A DNA stretch of 64,000 nt from Porticoccus sp905181945 (lineage in GTDB: Bacteria > Pseudomonadota > Gammaproteobacteria > Pseudomonadales > Porticoccaceae). The number at the start of each line of letters is the position of its first letter. The first letter of the stretch is position 1. The notes beneath the pieces were generated by a model, which was not told the origin of the DNA, searched no databases, and saw nothing but the letters and a program-made list of their open reading frames with translations. The stretch spans positions 1 through 64,000 of the forward strand of contig NZ_CP159825.1 in the NCBI RefSeq assembly GCF_047729555.1, read 5' to 3'. Below, in pieces: positions 25,106-34,371 of this stretch. A program made the translations under genes and the position numbers.

Positions 25106-25156
25106 ATGGTTGCTAACACGTGATTAATTTTAAATGAAATTTGGACTGAAAACTTT

Positions 25157-25744
25157 TCAATGAAAACTACTTGAAAGCAATTTTTTGTTAAATCCTGGTA
25201 TAAATAGTTCACTCACAAGAAGCGGCTTTTTATCTAGATAAAACAATGAGCGGCGACCCCAAACAGCCGCGTCATAATTATTGGCAAACCCTTGATGCAG
25301 ATAACCATTATTTTGCAGGCAGCCTATCTCAATATCACCGCGCTGCATGGCAATGTCTCTGAACAAAAGAGCCCCTAAAGGCTTATTATTTAGTTTTCGT
25401 AAATTTTTTAAGCGGCCAGTAAGAGTTTTGACAGGAATAACACTGCGCGCATACACTAATGGTATATTGCAACCATACAGAATGACTTGTCGGATCAATG
25501 CTTTCTGCCGCAAAGGCATTCCGAGCGCTCGAATTTCTGACAGCATTGGTGAAGCCATTTGTTGTGTTAGCACTTCGACTTTAAATTCTCCCCGACTTAG
25601 CTTCATGAGACGCTGCGTTAGAGACCCCCTGTCAAGAAGCCAGCTACGCAACCCCGTTGGCGTTGCAGTATAGGGTGCCCGCACATAGCTTTTCCAGTTG
25701 GGCTCGGAAAGAAATATTTGATTAGGGTTATGATAAGCGAACAA
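25157..25744 (-). CDS. ubiC: Chorismate pyruvate-lyase
   Basis: UbiC removes pyruvate from chorismate to give 4-hydroxybenzoate, the first committed step of ubiquinone synthesis. Conserved family residues are seen in LLDRGSLTQRL near residue 36, IRQVILYG near 85, ARSVIP near 98, PLGALLF near 120, and WGRRSLFYLDKKPLLVSELFIP near 160-182 in segments. The start at TTG 25744 gives 195 residues, with AGGT upstream; the N-terminus is variable in this family. The pair ubiC-ubiA is a common arrangement. Confidence 0.88.
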   Translation of the reverse strand: MFAYHNPNQIFLSEPNWKSYVRAPYTATPTGLRSWLLDRGSLTQRLMKLSRGEFKVEVLTQQMASPMLSEIRALGMPLRQKALIRQVILYGCNIPLVYARSVIPVKTLTGRLKNLRKLNNKPLGALLFRDIAMQRGDIEIGCLQNNGYLHQGFANNYDAAVWGRRSLFYLDKKPLLVSELFIPGFNKKLLSSSFH

Positions 25745-25808
25745 GTTTCTACCTGTAGGTCGTCTGATAGCGGTGTATTCTAACCTGTAAAGACATTAAT
25801 GTTGCATC

Positions 25809-27881
25809 CTATACTTGGCCATAACGCTCGCCGTCCCCAAGCCATCTTCGGATAATTGCTTGGGCGTTTAATGGATGTTGGTCCAATAGTAACTCTGCTG
25901 ATAGTTTGATTTCTGGCAACAAATGACCGTCTCTTTGTAAGTCTGCAATCCTGAATGCCATTTCACCCGTTTGCCTGGTCCCCAGAACTTCTCCGGCACC
26001 ACGAAGCTTTAAGTCCATTTCAGCTATTTTAAATCCGTCGTTCGTCTGGCGCATAATTTTAAGTCGCTCAGCCCCTTGTTGTGATAAGGACGGGCCATAC
26101 AACAACACGCAGTGACTTTCTTCTTTTCCTCGCCCCACTCTTCCTCGAAGTTGATGGAGCTGCGCTAGGCCAAGACGCTCAGGGTTTTCAATCACCATCA
26201 AGCTTGCATTTGGGACATCAACACCCACTTCAACCACAGTTGTGGCCACCAAAAGTTGAGTTTTCCCCGCCTTAAACTGAGCAATAGTAGCAGACTTTTC
26301 TCCTGTTTTTTGTTTGCCGTGCGCCAAGCCAATTTTTAGCTGTGGAAGCAAAAGATGCAGTTCTGCTGCAGTCGCTTCTGCGGCTTGCGCTTCCAGCAGA
26401 TCAGATTCTTCAATAAGCGTGCATACCCAGTATGCTTGGCGACCATTAGTACAAGCTTTTTGTACCCGATCAATTACTTTCTGTCGATTGCAGTCCGCGA
26501 TAACGACTGTATTAACAGGGGAGCGCCCAGGCGGGCTTTGGTCGATGACAGAGCAATCGAGGTCAGCATACGCGCTCATAGCCAGCGTTCTGGGAATCGG
26601 CGTCGCAGTCATTGTAAGCTGGTGGGGAATTTGGTCGTCATTCCTACCTTTTTCCTTCAAGGCTAGACGCTGATGAACCCCAAAGCGATGTTGCTCATCA
26701 ATTATGGTTAACGCTAGATCTCGAAAAGAAACCTCTTCTTGAAATAAGGCGTGGGTCCCAATTACTATTTGCGCAGAACCATCTTTGATTGCGCCAAGTT
26801 GTTGTGTTCGAGCCTGTCCTTTTACTTTTCCTGTAATCCATCCAATTTGAATTCCTAGTGGATTGAGCCACGCCTCAAAAGACTGGCGATGCTGCTCTGC
26901 CAAAATTTCAGTTGGTGCCATGAGGGCGGCCTGTTTCCCCGCGGCTACACATTGAATCGCCGCTAACGCGGCAACGACAGTTTTTCCTGAGCCAACATCC
27001 CCTTGCACTAACCTCAGCATAGGATATGAATTATATAAATCTTTTTGAATCTCAAAACTTACTCGTTTCTGTGCACCTGTGAGCTCAAATGGCAAAGCAT
27101 CTAAAAACCGCCCTCTCAGGTGATCTTTATTGCAAAGAGGTGGGGCCTTATGACTTTGAACTGCTTGTCTAAGCTTAAGCAGGCTTAAATTATGAGCTAG
27201 CAGTTCTTCAAAGGCCAGGCGCTGCTGGGAGGGATGCTCCCCTTTATTTAATTGTTCGATGGCCGCGGTGTTTGGTGGTTGATGAATAAATTTTAATACA
27301 GTAGTAAGAGACGATTTTTTTAATTTTTCTGGAAGAAGCTCTATTAACTGATGTTCGTTCATTAAGCTCAGAACTTGCAAGATAATGCCCCGCATCCTTT
27401 GTTGAGATATACCTTCAGTTGTGGGATATACCGCAGTCAGATATTGCTGGAGGGGCAAAGGATGGGCTGGATCCAAAAATTGACATTCTGGATGGTAAAC
27501 CTCGAGCCCCGAGCTGCCGATTTTTACTTCACCATAACACCTAAGATGAGAGCCTACTTTTAGATTGTTTCGTAGGGCGCTACTAAAATGAAAAAAACGT
27601 AGACTGATAATCCCTGTGTTGTCCTGAAGCCGACATAGCAGACTGCGACGACGACCAAATACGACGTCACATCCACGGATTGTCCCCTCGATAACAACCT
27701 CTGTGTTTGGTTGCGCGCCTCCAATTGCCGATACACGTGTTCTGTCGATATAGCGTAGAGGCAAATGGAAAAGTAAATCTTGTGTTGTCTCTATCCCCAA
27801 TTTGGACAACCTTAAGGCAAGCTGAGCCCCGACCCCATTGAGTTTTATTACAGAAATTTGATTAAGAGACTGACTAGTCAT
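25809..27881 (-). CDS. recG: ATP-dependent DNA helicase RecG
   Basis: RecG remodels stalled forks and branched DNA. An N-terminal wedge/OB domain (about 1-230) contains FHLPLRYIDRT near 38. The helicase core has Walker A GDVGSGKT near 290, DEQH near 393, TATPIPRTLAM near 425, and motif VI HQLRGRVGRG near 590. The C-terminal LRGAGEVLGTRQ near 630 is typical of RecG. Length 690 residues, complete. Its ATG overlaps the oxyR stop codon by 4 bases, matching the oxyR-recG coupling I recall from Pseudomonas. Confidence 0.96.
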   Translation of the reverse strand: MTSQSLNQISVIKLNGVGAQLALRLSKLGIETTQDLLFHLPLRYIDRTRVSAIGGAQPNTEVVIEGTIRGCDVVFGRRRSLLCRLQDNTGIISLRFFHFSSALRNNLKVGSHLRCYGEVKIGSSGLEVYHPECQFLDPAHPLPLQQYLTAVYPTTEGISQQRMRGIILQVLSLMNEHQLIELLPEKLKKSSLTTVLKFIHQPPNTAAIEQLNKGEHPSQQRLAFEELLAHNLSLLKLRQAVQSHKAPPLCNKDHLRGRFLDALPFELTGAQKRVSFEIQKDLYNSYPMLRLVQGDVGSGKTVVAALAAIQCVAAGKQAALMAPTEILAEQHRQSFEAWLNPLGIQIGWITGKVKGQARTQQLGAIKDGSAQIVIGTHALFQEEVSFRDLALTIIDEQHRFGVHQRLALKEKGRNDDQIPHQLTMTATPIPRTLAMSAYADLDCSVIDQSPPGRSPVNTVVIADCNRQKVIDRVQKACTNGRQAYWVCTLIEESDLLEAQAAEATAAELHLLLPQLKIGLAHGKQKTGEKSATIAQFKAGKTQLLVATTVVEVGVDVPNASLMVIENPERLGLAQLHQLRGRVGRGKEESHCVLLYGPSLSQQGAERLKIMRQTNDGFKIAEMDLKLRGAGEVLGTRQTGEMAFRIADLQRDGHLLPEIKLSAELLLDQHPLNAQAIIRRWLGDGERYGQV

Positions 27882-28813
27882 TTATATGAAGGACTTGTTG
27901 GGCCTGATCTACAGCCAGGCAAAGGATTGCGTTTAATGGCTTCTCGAAGCGCATCAATAGCTTTGTGTCTAGGAAAACTTGCTCTCCACGCTAATGCGGT
28001 TGATCTGCGAAGAGAAAGTTCTTCAAATGGGCGGGTAGTTAGAAAGCTGTCGCTATAGCCTGATCCTGTCGCAGCAGAAAACGGTAAAATCGTGATCCCA
28101 AGCCCTGAGGCCACCATATGGCGAAGCGTTTCTAGCGAGCTGCCTTCAGATTCTGTGCGAATTTTCCCTGGATGCTTGTTGAGATTTGGAAGGGCTAGTC
28201 GGACTTGATCCCCAAAGCAATGCCCTTCGCCTAGCAATAAAACATTTTCATTATCTAGGTCGGTTGATTTTATAGAAGCTTGTTTGGCAAGAGGGTGTGT
28301 TTTTGGAAGCAATAGCACAAACGGCTCAGAATATAGGGGCTGCACAACGACATCAGGGGCATCGAAGGGCAATGCAACAATGATAACATCTAGGACCCCG
28401 CATCTTAAGCGTTCTCTCAAGGTCGAAGTAAAGCCTTCTTCCACAATGAGTGGCATCTGTGGGACAAACTCTTGCAGGTTGGGAATAAAGTGAGGGAAAA
28501 GATAGGGGCCAATAGTAAAAATAGCACCCACATGAAGAGGGGTGGCAAGCTGATCTTTCCCTGCAGACGCTACATCCTTTATTTTTTCTACTTCTTCCAG
28601 CACAAGATGCGATTGAGCGATAATTTTTTCACCTAGAGGGGTGATAAAAACTCTATTTTTTGAACGCTCAAATAGTTCAACGCTAAGTTCTGTTTCTAAT
28701 TTCTTGACAGCAATACTGAGCGTCGGTTGACTGACGTTGCATCGCTTAGCCGCTTCGCCAAAATGTCGTGATTCTGCAAGAGTGACGATATAGCGTAATT
28801 CAGTTAAAGTCAT
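27878..28813 (-). CDS. oxyR: OxyR-type LysR regulator lacking the resolving cysteine
   Basis: OxyR senses hydrogen peroxide through a cysteine pair and activates antioxidant genes. The winged HTH is at residues 1-60 (RHFGEAAKRCNVSQPTLS). The peroxidatic cysteine lies in GEGHCFGDQ near 199, as in E. coli Cys199. Nine residues later, where E. coli has Cys208, this protein has Leu (RLALPNL), so the usual disulfide cannot form. SSLETLRHMVASGLGITILP near 225 is otherwise standard OxyR. I choose ATG 28813, with GGAG eight bases upstream (311 residues). It is coupled to recG. Confidence 0.85.
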   Translation of the reverse strand: MTLTELRYIVTLAESRHFGEAAKRCNVSQPTLSIAVKKLETELSVELFERSKNRVFITPLGEKIIAQSHLVLEEVEKIKDVASAGKDQLATPLHVGAIFTIGPYLFPHFIPNLQEFVPQMPLIVEEGFTSTLRERLRCGVLDVIIVALPFDAPDVVVQPLYSEPFVLLLPKTHPLAKQASIKSTDLDNENVLLLGEGHCFGDQVRLALPNLNKHPGKIRTESEGSSLETLRHMVASGLGITILPFSAATGSGYSDSFLTTRPFEELSLRRSTALAWRASFPRHKAIDALREAIKRNPLPGCRSGPTSPSYK

Positions 28814-28867
28814 AATTGTTTCTCCGTTTATAATCATAGCTATAATAAATCACAAAGGGAAAGCTAA

Positions 28868-29773
28868 TTGAAAATTTTATTTATAGGTTGTGGAGATATT
28901 GGTCTTCGAGCAATCCGAGCGCTACCAAGCGGCAGCCTAGAGTTTGCTTGGCAAGCGCAGGCTATGCGACGAAACCCTTTGGCTTTGCCGGCAGATATTG
29001 ATGCAATAAGGGGGGATCTTTGCAACACAGGAGACCTTTTGGCTGTATTAGACAAGTCTAGTGTTGATGCAATAGTGATCACTTTGACCCCGGATCATAT
29101 GAGTGATCAGGGCTACCTTGACAGCTATGTTGCTGGAGCAAGAGCTTTGAAATTAGCCTTGTCTAAAACAGAAAATCCTCCTCGCTTAGTAGTGTGGGCC
29201 TCAAGTTCAGGAGTATATAGTCAAACTAATGGTGAATGGGTCGACGAGCTTTCGGAGGTAATTCCAATATCGTTCCGAGGCAAGCGATTGCTGGAAGCAG
29301 AGAAGATAATAGGCTCTTTATCAACAGAGCCCCTATTATGTAACGGTCGACCGATTAAGCCTTTAGTGGTGAGATTTTCTGGAATATATGGCCCCGGTAG
29401 AAACAGACTAATTCATCAGATAAAACAGGGCAAAATCGCTGCCAAAGAACCCACCGTCTGGACCAACAGAATCCATTCAGAAGATTGCGCTAGAGTTATT
29501 GTTCATTTGCTAAAAAGATATGCGCAAAACAAACCCTTAGAAAGCTTATATCTGGCTACAGACGATGAGCCGGTTTCTGCACATGAGATGCAGCACTGGT
29601 TAGCAAAACAGATGGGGGTTTGTATTTTAGGTGACAGCGACAATAAGAAAAATAGACAGAGTGCTGGATTGTCAAATCGAAGATGTAGTAATAAATTGTT
29701 GACCAAAACTGGTTATAAATTGGCTTTTCCTAGCTTTAGGGAGGGCTATCTTTCTCTTTTAAAAAATGAATAG
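28868..29773 (+). CDS. NAD(P)-binding epimerase-like protein (atypical SDR, YeeZ-like)
   Basis: The 301-residue protein has a Rossmann N-terminus with GCGDIGLRA near residue 8 and a later SDR-like stretch ASSSGVYSQTNGEWVDE near 110, where the catalytic Tyr of classical SDRs is present as VYS. The downstream FSGIYGPGRNRL near 170 and NRIHSEDCARV near 198 are typical of YeeZ-type nucleoside-diphosphate-sugar epimerase-like proteins. The substrate is unknown. The start is TTG with AAGGGA seven bases upstream. It is divergent from oxyR with a gap of about 54 bp, so the two may share regulation. Confidence 0.75.
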   Translation: MKILFIGCGDIGLRAIRALPSGSLEFAWQAQAMRRNPLALPADIDAIRGDLCNTGDLLAVLDKSSVDAIVITLTPDHMSDQGYLDSYVAGARALKLALSKTENPPRLVVWASSSGVYSQTNGEWVDELSEVIPISFRGKRLLEAEKIIGSLSTEPLLCNGRPIKPLVVRFSGIYGPGRNRLIHQIKQGKIAAKEPTVWTNRIHSEDCARVIVHLLKRYAQNKPLESLYLATDDEPVSAHEMQHWLAKQMGVCILGDSDNKKNRQSAGLSNRRCSNKLLTKTGYKLAFPSFREGYLSLLKNE

Positions 29774-29779
29774 AGGCAG

Positions 29780-30163
29780 CTAAATCACCATGATGGCATC
29801 CATCTCAACAGCAGAATTTTTGGGTAAGGCGCTTACTCCAATTGCTGCTCTGGCCGGGTAAGGTTGGTCAAAATAGCGAGCCATAATGTTGTTCACCGCG
29901 GAGAAATCATTTAGGTTGGTGAGATAAATATTTAATTTTACAATATTTTTTAGAGACCCACCCGCTGCTTCACAAACGGCAGTAAGGTTTACAAAAACCT
30001 GTTCTATTTCAGCCTGTATGCCACCCTTGACAATAACCATAGTTTTAGGATCCAGTGGTATTTGCCCAGACAGGTAGACAGTATTGTTTACCTTGATCGC
30101 CTGTGAGTATGTGCCAATGGCTGCAGGGGCTTTTTCTGTGTTAATTGTGGCCTTATTGATCAT
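29780..30163 (-). CDS. ridA: RidA family reactive intermediate deaminase
   Basis: RidA hydrolyses reactive enamine/imine intermediates such as 2-aminoacrylate made by PLP enzymes. The 127 residues match the family. Motifs include AIGTYSQAIKV near residue 16, VYLSGQIPLDP near 30, and the C-terminal PARAAIGVSALPKNSAVEMDAI near 103-125 in segments, with the substrate-binding Arg in PARAAIG. It lies 12 bp after spoT on the same strand, a position also seen in Pseudomonas. Confidence 0.93.
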   Translation of the reverse strand: MINKATINTEKAPAAIGTYSQAIKVNNTVYLSGQIPLDPKTMVIVKGGIQAEIEQVFVNLTAVCEAAGGSLKNIVKLNIYLTNLNDFSAVNNIMARYFDQPYPARAAIGVSALPKNSAVEMDAIMVI

Positions 30164-30175
30164 CGGATTGCCTCT

Positions 30176-32287
30176 TCAATTTTTAGTGCGGTAGACCCGC
30201 TGTACTTGCTTCAATAGTCTTATACGCCTAATAACCTGAGCGAGATGTATTCGACCTTTAACCTCAATTAACAAATCGACAATACTAGAATCCCCGTCTC
30301 TTTCATCTGCTTGGATTTTAAGTATTACTGCTTCACATGCTGAAATGCGTGATGCGAGTGTGGCAATAACCCCCCTCTCAGAAACCAGTTGAACTTTAAA
30401 TGCTACAGCAAAATCGCCTTTTACTTTAAGCGACCAATTGAGCGAAATGCATTTTTCAATGTTAGTACGAATTTCATTAAGATTTTTACAGCTATCAAGG
30501 TGGACTACAAGTCCTTTGCCGGGACTAAGGTGGCCTAAAATAGAATCTCCAGGTATAGGATGGCAACACCTCGCATAATTTATAATCAATCCTTCTCTAG
30601 TGTCAATCATAATTGGTGATTCGAATTCTTCAGGAATGCTGTCTTTTCGCATAGATGGCGGGGCCATAAGGTTAGCCAAAGCATAGGCCATGCGGTCTCC
30701 CAAACCAATTTGCTGCAGAATCTCTTCAAATGAAGCGCAACCTGTTTCCGCCAACGCTCTTTTTATCCAAGATTTACGAATACTTTTGTAGTTTGTGCCG
30801 AAACTGCCAAGTGCCCTATTGAGAAGATTTTTCCCCAAGACTATAGATTCTGCGTGCTGTTGGTGCTTAAGGAAATGACGAATAGCGCTTCTGGCCTTGG
30901 CTGTCATAACAAAATTGAGCCAAGATGGGTTAGGTTGCGCATCTTTAGTGGTGATGATTTGAAGCTTAGCCCCGCTGTCTAGTCGTGTCGAAAGTGGAAT
31001 CAAGTCACCATTACTTTTGCAGGCAACACAAGTATTGCCTAAGCCCGTATGCACCGCATAGGCAAAATCGACCGGTGTTGCCCCATGAGGAAGGGAGATA
31101 ATATCACCCTTGGTTGTGAATACATAAACCTCGTCTGGGAATAAATCAGTTTTTACATGCTCAATAAATTCTAGAGAATTACCAGCTTGTTTTTGTATTT
31201 CAAGCAGCCCTTGAATCCATCGATAAGCCCTTGGATTTCCTTCTTGCTGAGACTTGTAAAGCCAATGCGCAGCAACACCAAAATTTGCCATAGCATCCAT
31301 GTCCCGTGTTCTTATTTGGATTTCAATAAGTACACCATGCGTTCCTATTAGAACGTTATGGAGAGACTGGTATCCATTGACCTTAGGAATGGCAATATAG
31401 TCCTTAAACTCACCTGCTACTGGTTTAAATAGATTGTGTATAACCCCTAACGTACGGTAACAATTATCTACAGAGTCAACCACAATGCGAAACGCAAAGA
31501 CGTCCATGATGTCGCGAAAGGATTTTTTTTTGGATTTCATCTTTTGGTAGATGCTCCAGAGGTGCTTTTCACGACCGGTCACCTCTGCCCCAATAGACTC
31601 CTTATCTAGTCTCACCTCAATCCCATCTTGAATTTCTTTAACAATCTCTCGGCGAGGACCGCGCGCAGTTTTACGAGCCTCCAGCATCCGTTTGTACCTA
31701 ACCGGATACATGGAGGAAAATCCTAGCTCTTCAAACTCAAGCCTGAGGTTGTTAATTCCTAATCGTTGAGCAATAGGAGCATAAATATCTAATGTTTCTC
31801 TGGCAATTCTGCGACGCTTTTCTGGACTTAAGCCATGAATAGTTCTCATGTTATGCAGCCGATCAGCTAGCTTTATTAGCAATACGCGAATATCTTTCGA
31901 CATAGCCAAGGTCATTTTTTGAAAACTTTCGGCTTGTCTTTCGGCCTTCGAGGTAAATTCAATTTCACTTAGTTTGCTGACACCATCTACTAGCTCGGCA
32001 ACAGTGCTTCCAAAATGACCTATGAGTTCTTTTTTGTTGATATGGGTATCTTCAAGTACATCATGCAATAAGGCCGCCATAAGCCCTTCGTGGTCAAGAT
32101 GCATGTCTGCGAGAATTATAGCTACAGCAAGAGGATGAGTAATGTATGGCTCACCACTTTGCCTTAGCTGGCCTTTATGGCACTGCTCAGCAAACTCGTA
32201 AGCTTTCAGAACACTTTGGACTTGATTTTCTGCGAGATAAGAGGAAAGTTTATTGCCTAGCGCCTCGGCGACCAAAAAGGCTACCAA
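30176..32287 (-). CDS. spoT: Bifunctional (p)ppGpp synthetase/hydrolase SpoT
   Basis: SpoT makes and degrades the alarmone (p)ppGpp. The HD hydrolase domain shows HPLAVA near residue 47, LLHDVLEDT near 72 and LIKLADRLHNMRT near 137. The synthetase domain shows DYIAIPKVNGYQSLH near 294. TGS (VFTTKGDIISLPHGATPVDFA near 388 in segments) and a C-terminal ACT domain follow. Both catalytic halves appear intact. The start is TTG 32287, unusual but backed by GGAGG about seven bases upstream. 703 residues match the family. rpoZ lies 21 bp upstream. Confidence 0.95.
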   Translation of the reverse strand: MVAFLVAEALGNKLSSYLAENQVQSVLKAYEFAEQCHKGQLRQSGEPYITHPLAVAIILADMHLDHEGLMAALLHDVLEDTHINKKELIGHFGSTVAELVDGVSKLSEIEFTSKAERQAESFQKMTLAMSKDIRVLLIKLADRLHNMRTIHGLSPEKRRRIARETLDIYAPIAQRLGINNLRLEFEELGFSSMYPVRYKRMLEARKTARGPRREIVKEIQDGIEVRLDKESIGAEVTGREKHLWSIYQKMKSKKKSFRDIMDVFAFRIVVDSVDNCYRTLGVIHNLFKPVAGEFKDYIAIPKVNGYQSLHNVLIGTHGVLIEIQIRTRDMDAMANFGVAAHWLYKSQQEGNPRAYRWIQGLLEIQKQAGNSLEFIEHVKTDLFPDEVYVFTTKGDIISLPHGATPVDFAYAVHTGLGNTCVACKSNGDLIPLSTRLDSGAKLQIITTKDAQPNPSWLNFVMTAKARSAIRHFLKHQQHAESIVLGKNLLNRALGSFGTNYKSIRKSWIKRALAETGCASFEEILQQIGLGDRMAYALANLMAPPSMRKDSIPEEFESPIMIDTREGLIINYARCCHPIPGDSILGHLSPGKGLVVHLDSCKNLNEIRTNIEKCISLNWSLKVKGDFAVAFKVQLVSERGVIATLASRISACEAVILKIQADERDGDSSIVDLLIEVKGRIHLAQVIRRIRLLKQVQRVYRTKN

Positions 32288-32308
32288 GATTTCTCCTCCC
32301 GTATGAAG

Positions 32309-32653
32309 CTATTCTTCTGCTGCACTTTGTAAAATTGCAGCAGGGTCTTCTAGTGAAGGCGACACTCCAACCTCAGAGATACTTTCGCCTTCAGTTATTA
32401 TTTCTGCTTCTTCTGTATCTACAGGTTCTATTATAAAATCATCAGGCTTCTTTCTTTCTATTAGAATGTCTGCTGTTATAAAACCTTCTTCAATTTCTCG
32501 CAAAGCCACTACGGTAGGCTTGTCGTTTTCCCAGGGAACTAGGGCTTCTTTAGAGCCCAGAGCTAACTGACGGGCCCGTTTAGAGCTAACCATAACAAGC
32601 TCAAAGCGGTTGTCTACATTCTTCAGGCAGTCTTCTACAGTAATTCTGGCCAT
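32309..32653 (-). CDS. rpoZ: RNA polymerase omega subunit with acidic C-terminal tail
   Basis: Omega helps RNA polymerase assembly and forms part of a ppGpp site. The N-terminal MARITVEDCL, NRFELVMVSSKRARQL near 15 and KPTVVALREIEEG near 45 are standard. I choose ATG 32653 (114 residues), with CGGAA six bases upstream. Beyond the conserved core (to about residue 75) there is a tail of about 40 residues rich in Glu and Asp (EEAEIITEGES and so on), longer than in E. coli (91 residues in total). gmk lies upstream and spoT downstream, the conserved order. Confidence 0.92.
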   Translation of the reverse strand: MARITVEDCLKNVDNRFELVMVSSKRARQLALGSKEALVPWENDKPTVVALREIEEGFITADILIERKKPDDFIIEPVDTEEAEIITEGESISEVGVSPSLEDPAAILQSAAEE

Positions 32654-32741
32654 GTGCGGTTCCGTTTGGTTGGTTACTTCTTGAGCAACCAAGAAGTTCT
32701 GTATTGCATACAGGGCCGCCTAGTGTACAAAATTGCTGGTT

Positions 32742-33359
32742 TCAGGACAACAAATCCTTGAGCAACGAGAGATATTTTTGTTCTTGACGCGGAAGTTTCA
32801 GTCGTTTGCTTAAAATAATAGAGCCAATGTCATCAAGCGCCTCACTAAAACCATCATTAATGATTAAATAATCAGCTTCTTTGAAATGAGAAATTTCTTC
32901 CTTAGCAGCCGATAAACGTCGTTTTATGACAGCTGAGGCATCTTGCCCACGACTTGTTAGTCTTTCCTCAAGCGCATTCAGTGATGGAGGTAAAACGAAA
33001 ATACTGATGCAGTCAGACAGAAGCCGACGAATCTGTGCAGCCCCTTGCCAGTCAATCTCGAGAATAACATCTGCTCCGCTCAAGAGGGTCTGTTGTACCC
33101 ACTTTTGAGAGGTGCCATAAAAATGATTGAACACTTGAGCGTGCTCAAGAAAAGCTTGCTCATCAACTAGGGAAAGAAAAGCCGCTTGATTGACAAAATA
33201 ATAGTCTACACCCTCTTTTTCTCCGGGCCTCATTGCACGAGTTGTATGAGAAACGGAAGCATGCAAACCAGAAGTCTTTTTCAACAAGGCGTTTACCAGG
33301 CTTGTTTTTCCAGCCCCAGAAGGGGCAGAAACTGTATAGAGGGTCCCTTTTTTAGGCAT
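32742..33359 (-). CDS. gmk: Guanylate kinase
   Basis: Gmk phosphorylates GMP to GDP. The P-loop SAPSGAGKTSL lies near residue 11. HTTRAMRPGEKEGVDYYFV near 38-56 contains the GMP-binding Ser/Thr-Arg-Pro block, and EIDWQGAAQIR near 100 is the next conserved stretch. The 205 residues match the family. Placement between yicC and rpoZ is conserved. Confidence 0.96.
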   Translation of the reverse strand: MPKKGTLYTVSAPSGAGKTSLVNALLKKTSGLHASVSHTTRAMRPGEKEGVDYYFVNQAAFLSLVDEQAFLEHAQVFNHFYGTSQKWVQQTLLSGADVILEIDWQGAAQIRRLLSDCISIFVLPPSLNALEERLTSRGQDASAVIKRRLSAAKEEISHFKEADYLIINDGFSEALDDIGSIILSKRLKLPRQEQKYLSLLKDLLS

Positions 33360-33400
33360 TGAGTGTATTTCCTTTTATTCTTTAATTTTTATAAATTAGG

Positions 33401-34264
33401 CTATTCAATATTTTGAATTTGCTCTCGCATTTGCTCTATTAGAACTTTTAGCTCTACCGAAGACTGTGTTGTATCGCTTCCAATAGATTTTGAGCCAAGC
33501 GTATTGGCTTCGCGGTTCAACTCTTGCATCAAAAAATCCAGCCTTCTTCCAATAGGCTCTTGGCGTTTAAAAATATGATCTATCTCTATCAGATGTGTAT
33601 CGAGCCTATCGAGCTCTTCCTCTACATCAGCTTTTTGCGCAAGCAGCACTAATTCTTGCTCAAGACGTTCTTTGTCAAGATTTAGCGACATATCATGAAA
33701 TTTGTCTATAATTTTTTGTCTTCGTGTCTCTAATAGGAGCGGAAGTTTTTGACGCACACTGCTAATCTCACCTGCAATAGCCCTAAGGCGTTGTTCAATA
33801 AGAAGCTGGAGCCTGCTCCCCTCTCTCCGTCGACCCTCTTTGAGTTCTATTAAAGTCTCTTCAAAAAGAGCCACCAATGTTTTATTTATACCGCTGTTGT
33901 CTGCCTCTATTTTTTTGATTACCCCCGGCCACCGCAGAATATCAAAAGGGGAAATTTTTGCAGGGCTATTTATTTGGGTTGCTAGGGCCTCGCATACAGA
34001 TATGCATTCTTCTACTATTGGTTGATTTATAGCTAGCTTATCAGGCGTTTGGGTGGTGTTTATTTGTAGTATGCAATCTATTTTTCCTCTCTCAAGATGT
34101 TTTTTGCAAAGTGCTCGCAATGTCATTTCAAGCTCTCGGACTGAGTCAGGTGTATGGAAATGTGCGTCTAAATAGCGGTGGTTAACAGAGCGTAATTCCC
34201 AAACAGCTGTCCCCCATTCGCATTGGATGGACTTGCGTGCAAAAGCAGTCATGCTGTTTGTCAT
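33401..34264 (-). CDS. yicC: YicC family endoribonuclease-like protein
   Basis: YicC is a widely conserved protein, recently described as an endoribonuclease family in E. coli. Its N-terminal signature NSMTAFAR lies near residue 3, followed by WELRSVNHRYLDAHFH near 22. The C-terminal block DRLDTHLIEIDHIF near 215 and GRRLDFLMQELNREANTLGSKS near 238-260 (in segments) are typical. 287 residues. It is divergent from rph with a 107-bp gap, as in many gammaproteobacteria. Confidence 0.92.
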   Translation of the reverse strand: MTNSMTAFARKSIQCEWGTAVWELRSVNHRYLDAHFHTPDSVRELEMTLRALCKKHLERGKIDCILQINTTQTPDKLAINQPIVEECISVCEALATQINSPAKISPFDILRWPGVIKKIEADNSGINKTLVALFEETLIELKEGRRREGSRLQLLIEQRLRAIAGEISSVRQKLPLLLETRRQKIIDKFHDMSLNLDKERLEQELVLLAQKADVEEELDRLDTHLIEIDHIFKRQEPIGRRLDFLMQELNREANTLGSKSIGSDTTQSSVELKVLIEQMREQIQNIE

Positions 34265-34319
34265 ATTTGGCGCCCATAAAAATAAAATATTGGTATATAT
34301 ATTAACATGCTGTCACATA

Positions 34320-34336
34320 AGCTGAATAAATCAGCT
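34320..34336. repeat. Small inverted repeat between yicC and rph
   Basis: AGCTGA and TCAGCT flank ATAAA. It lies in the divergent yicC-rph promoter region, overlapped at its right end by a TAAAAT hexamer that could serve as a -10 for rph. The role is uncertain. Confidence 0.25.
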
Positions 34337-34371
34337 AAAATGACATCCTATTTTCTCAGGAAGCAAACAAT

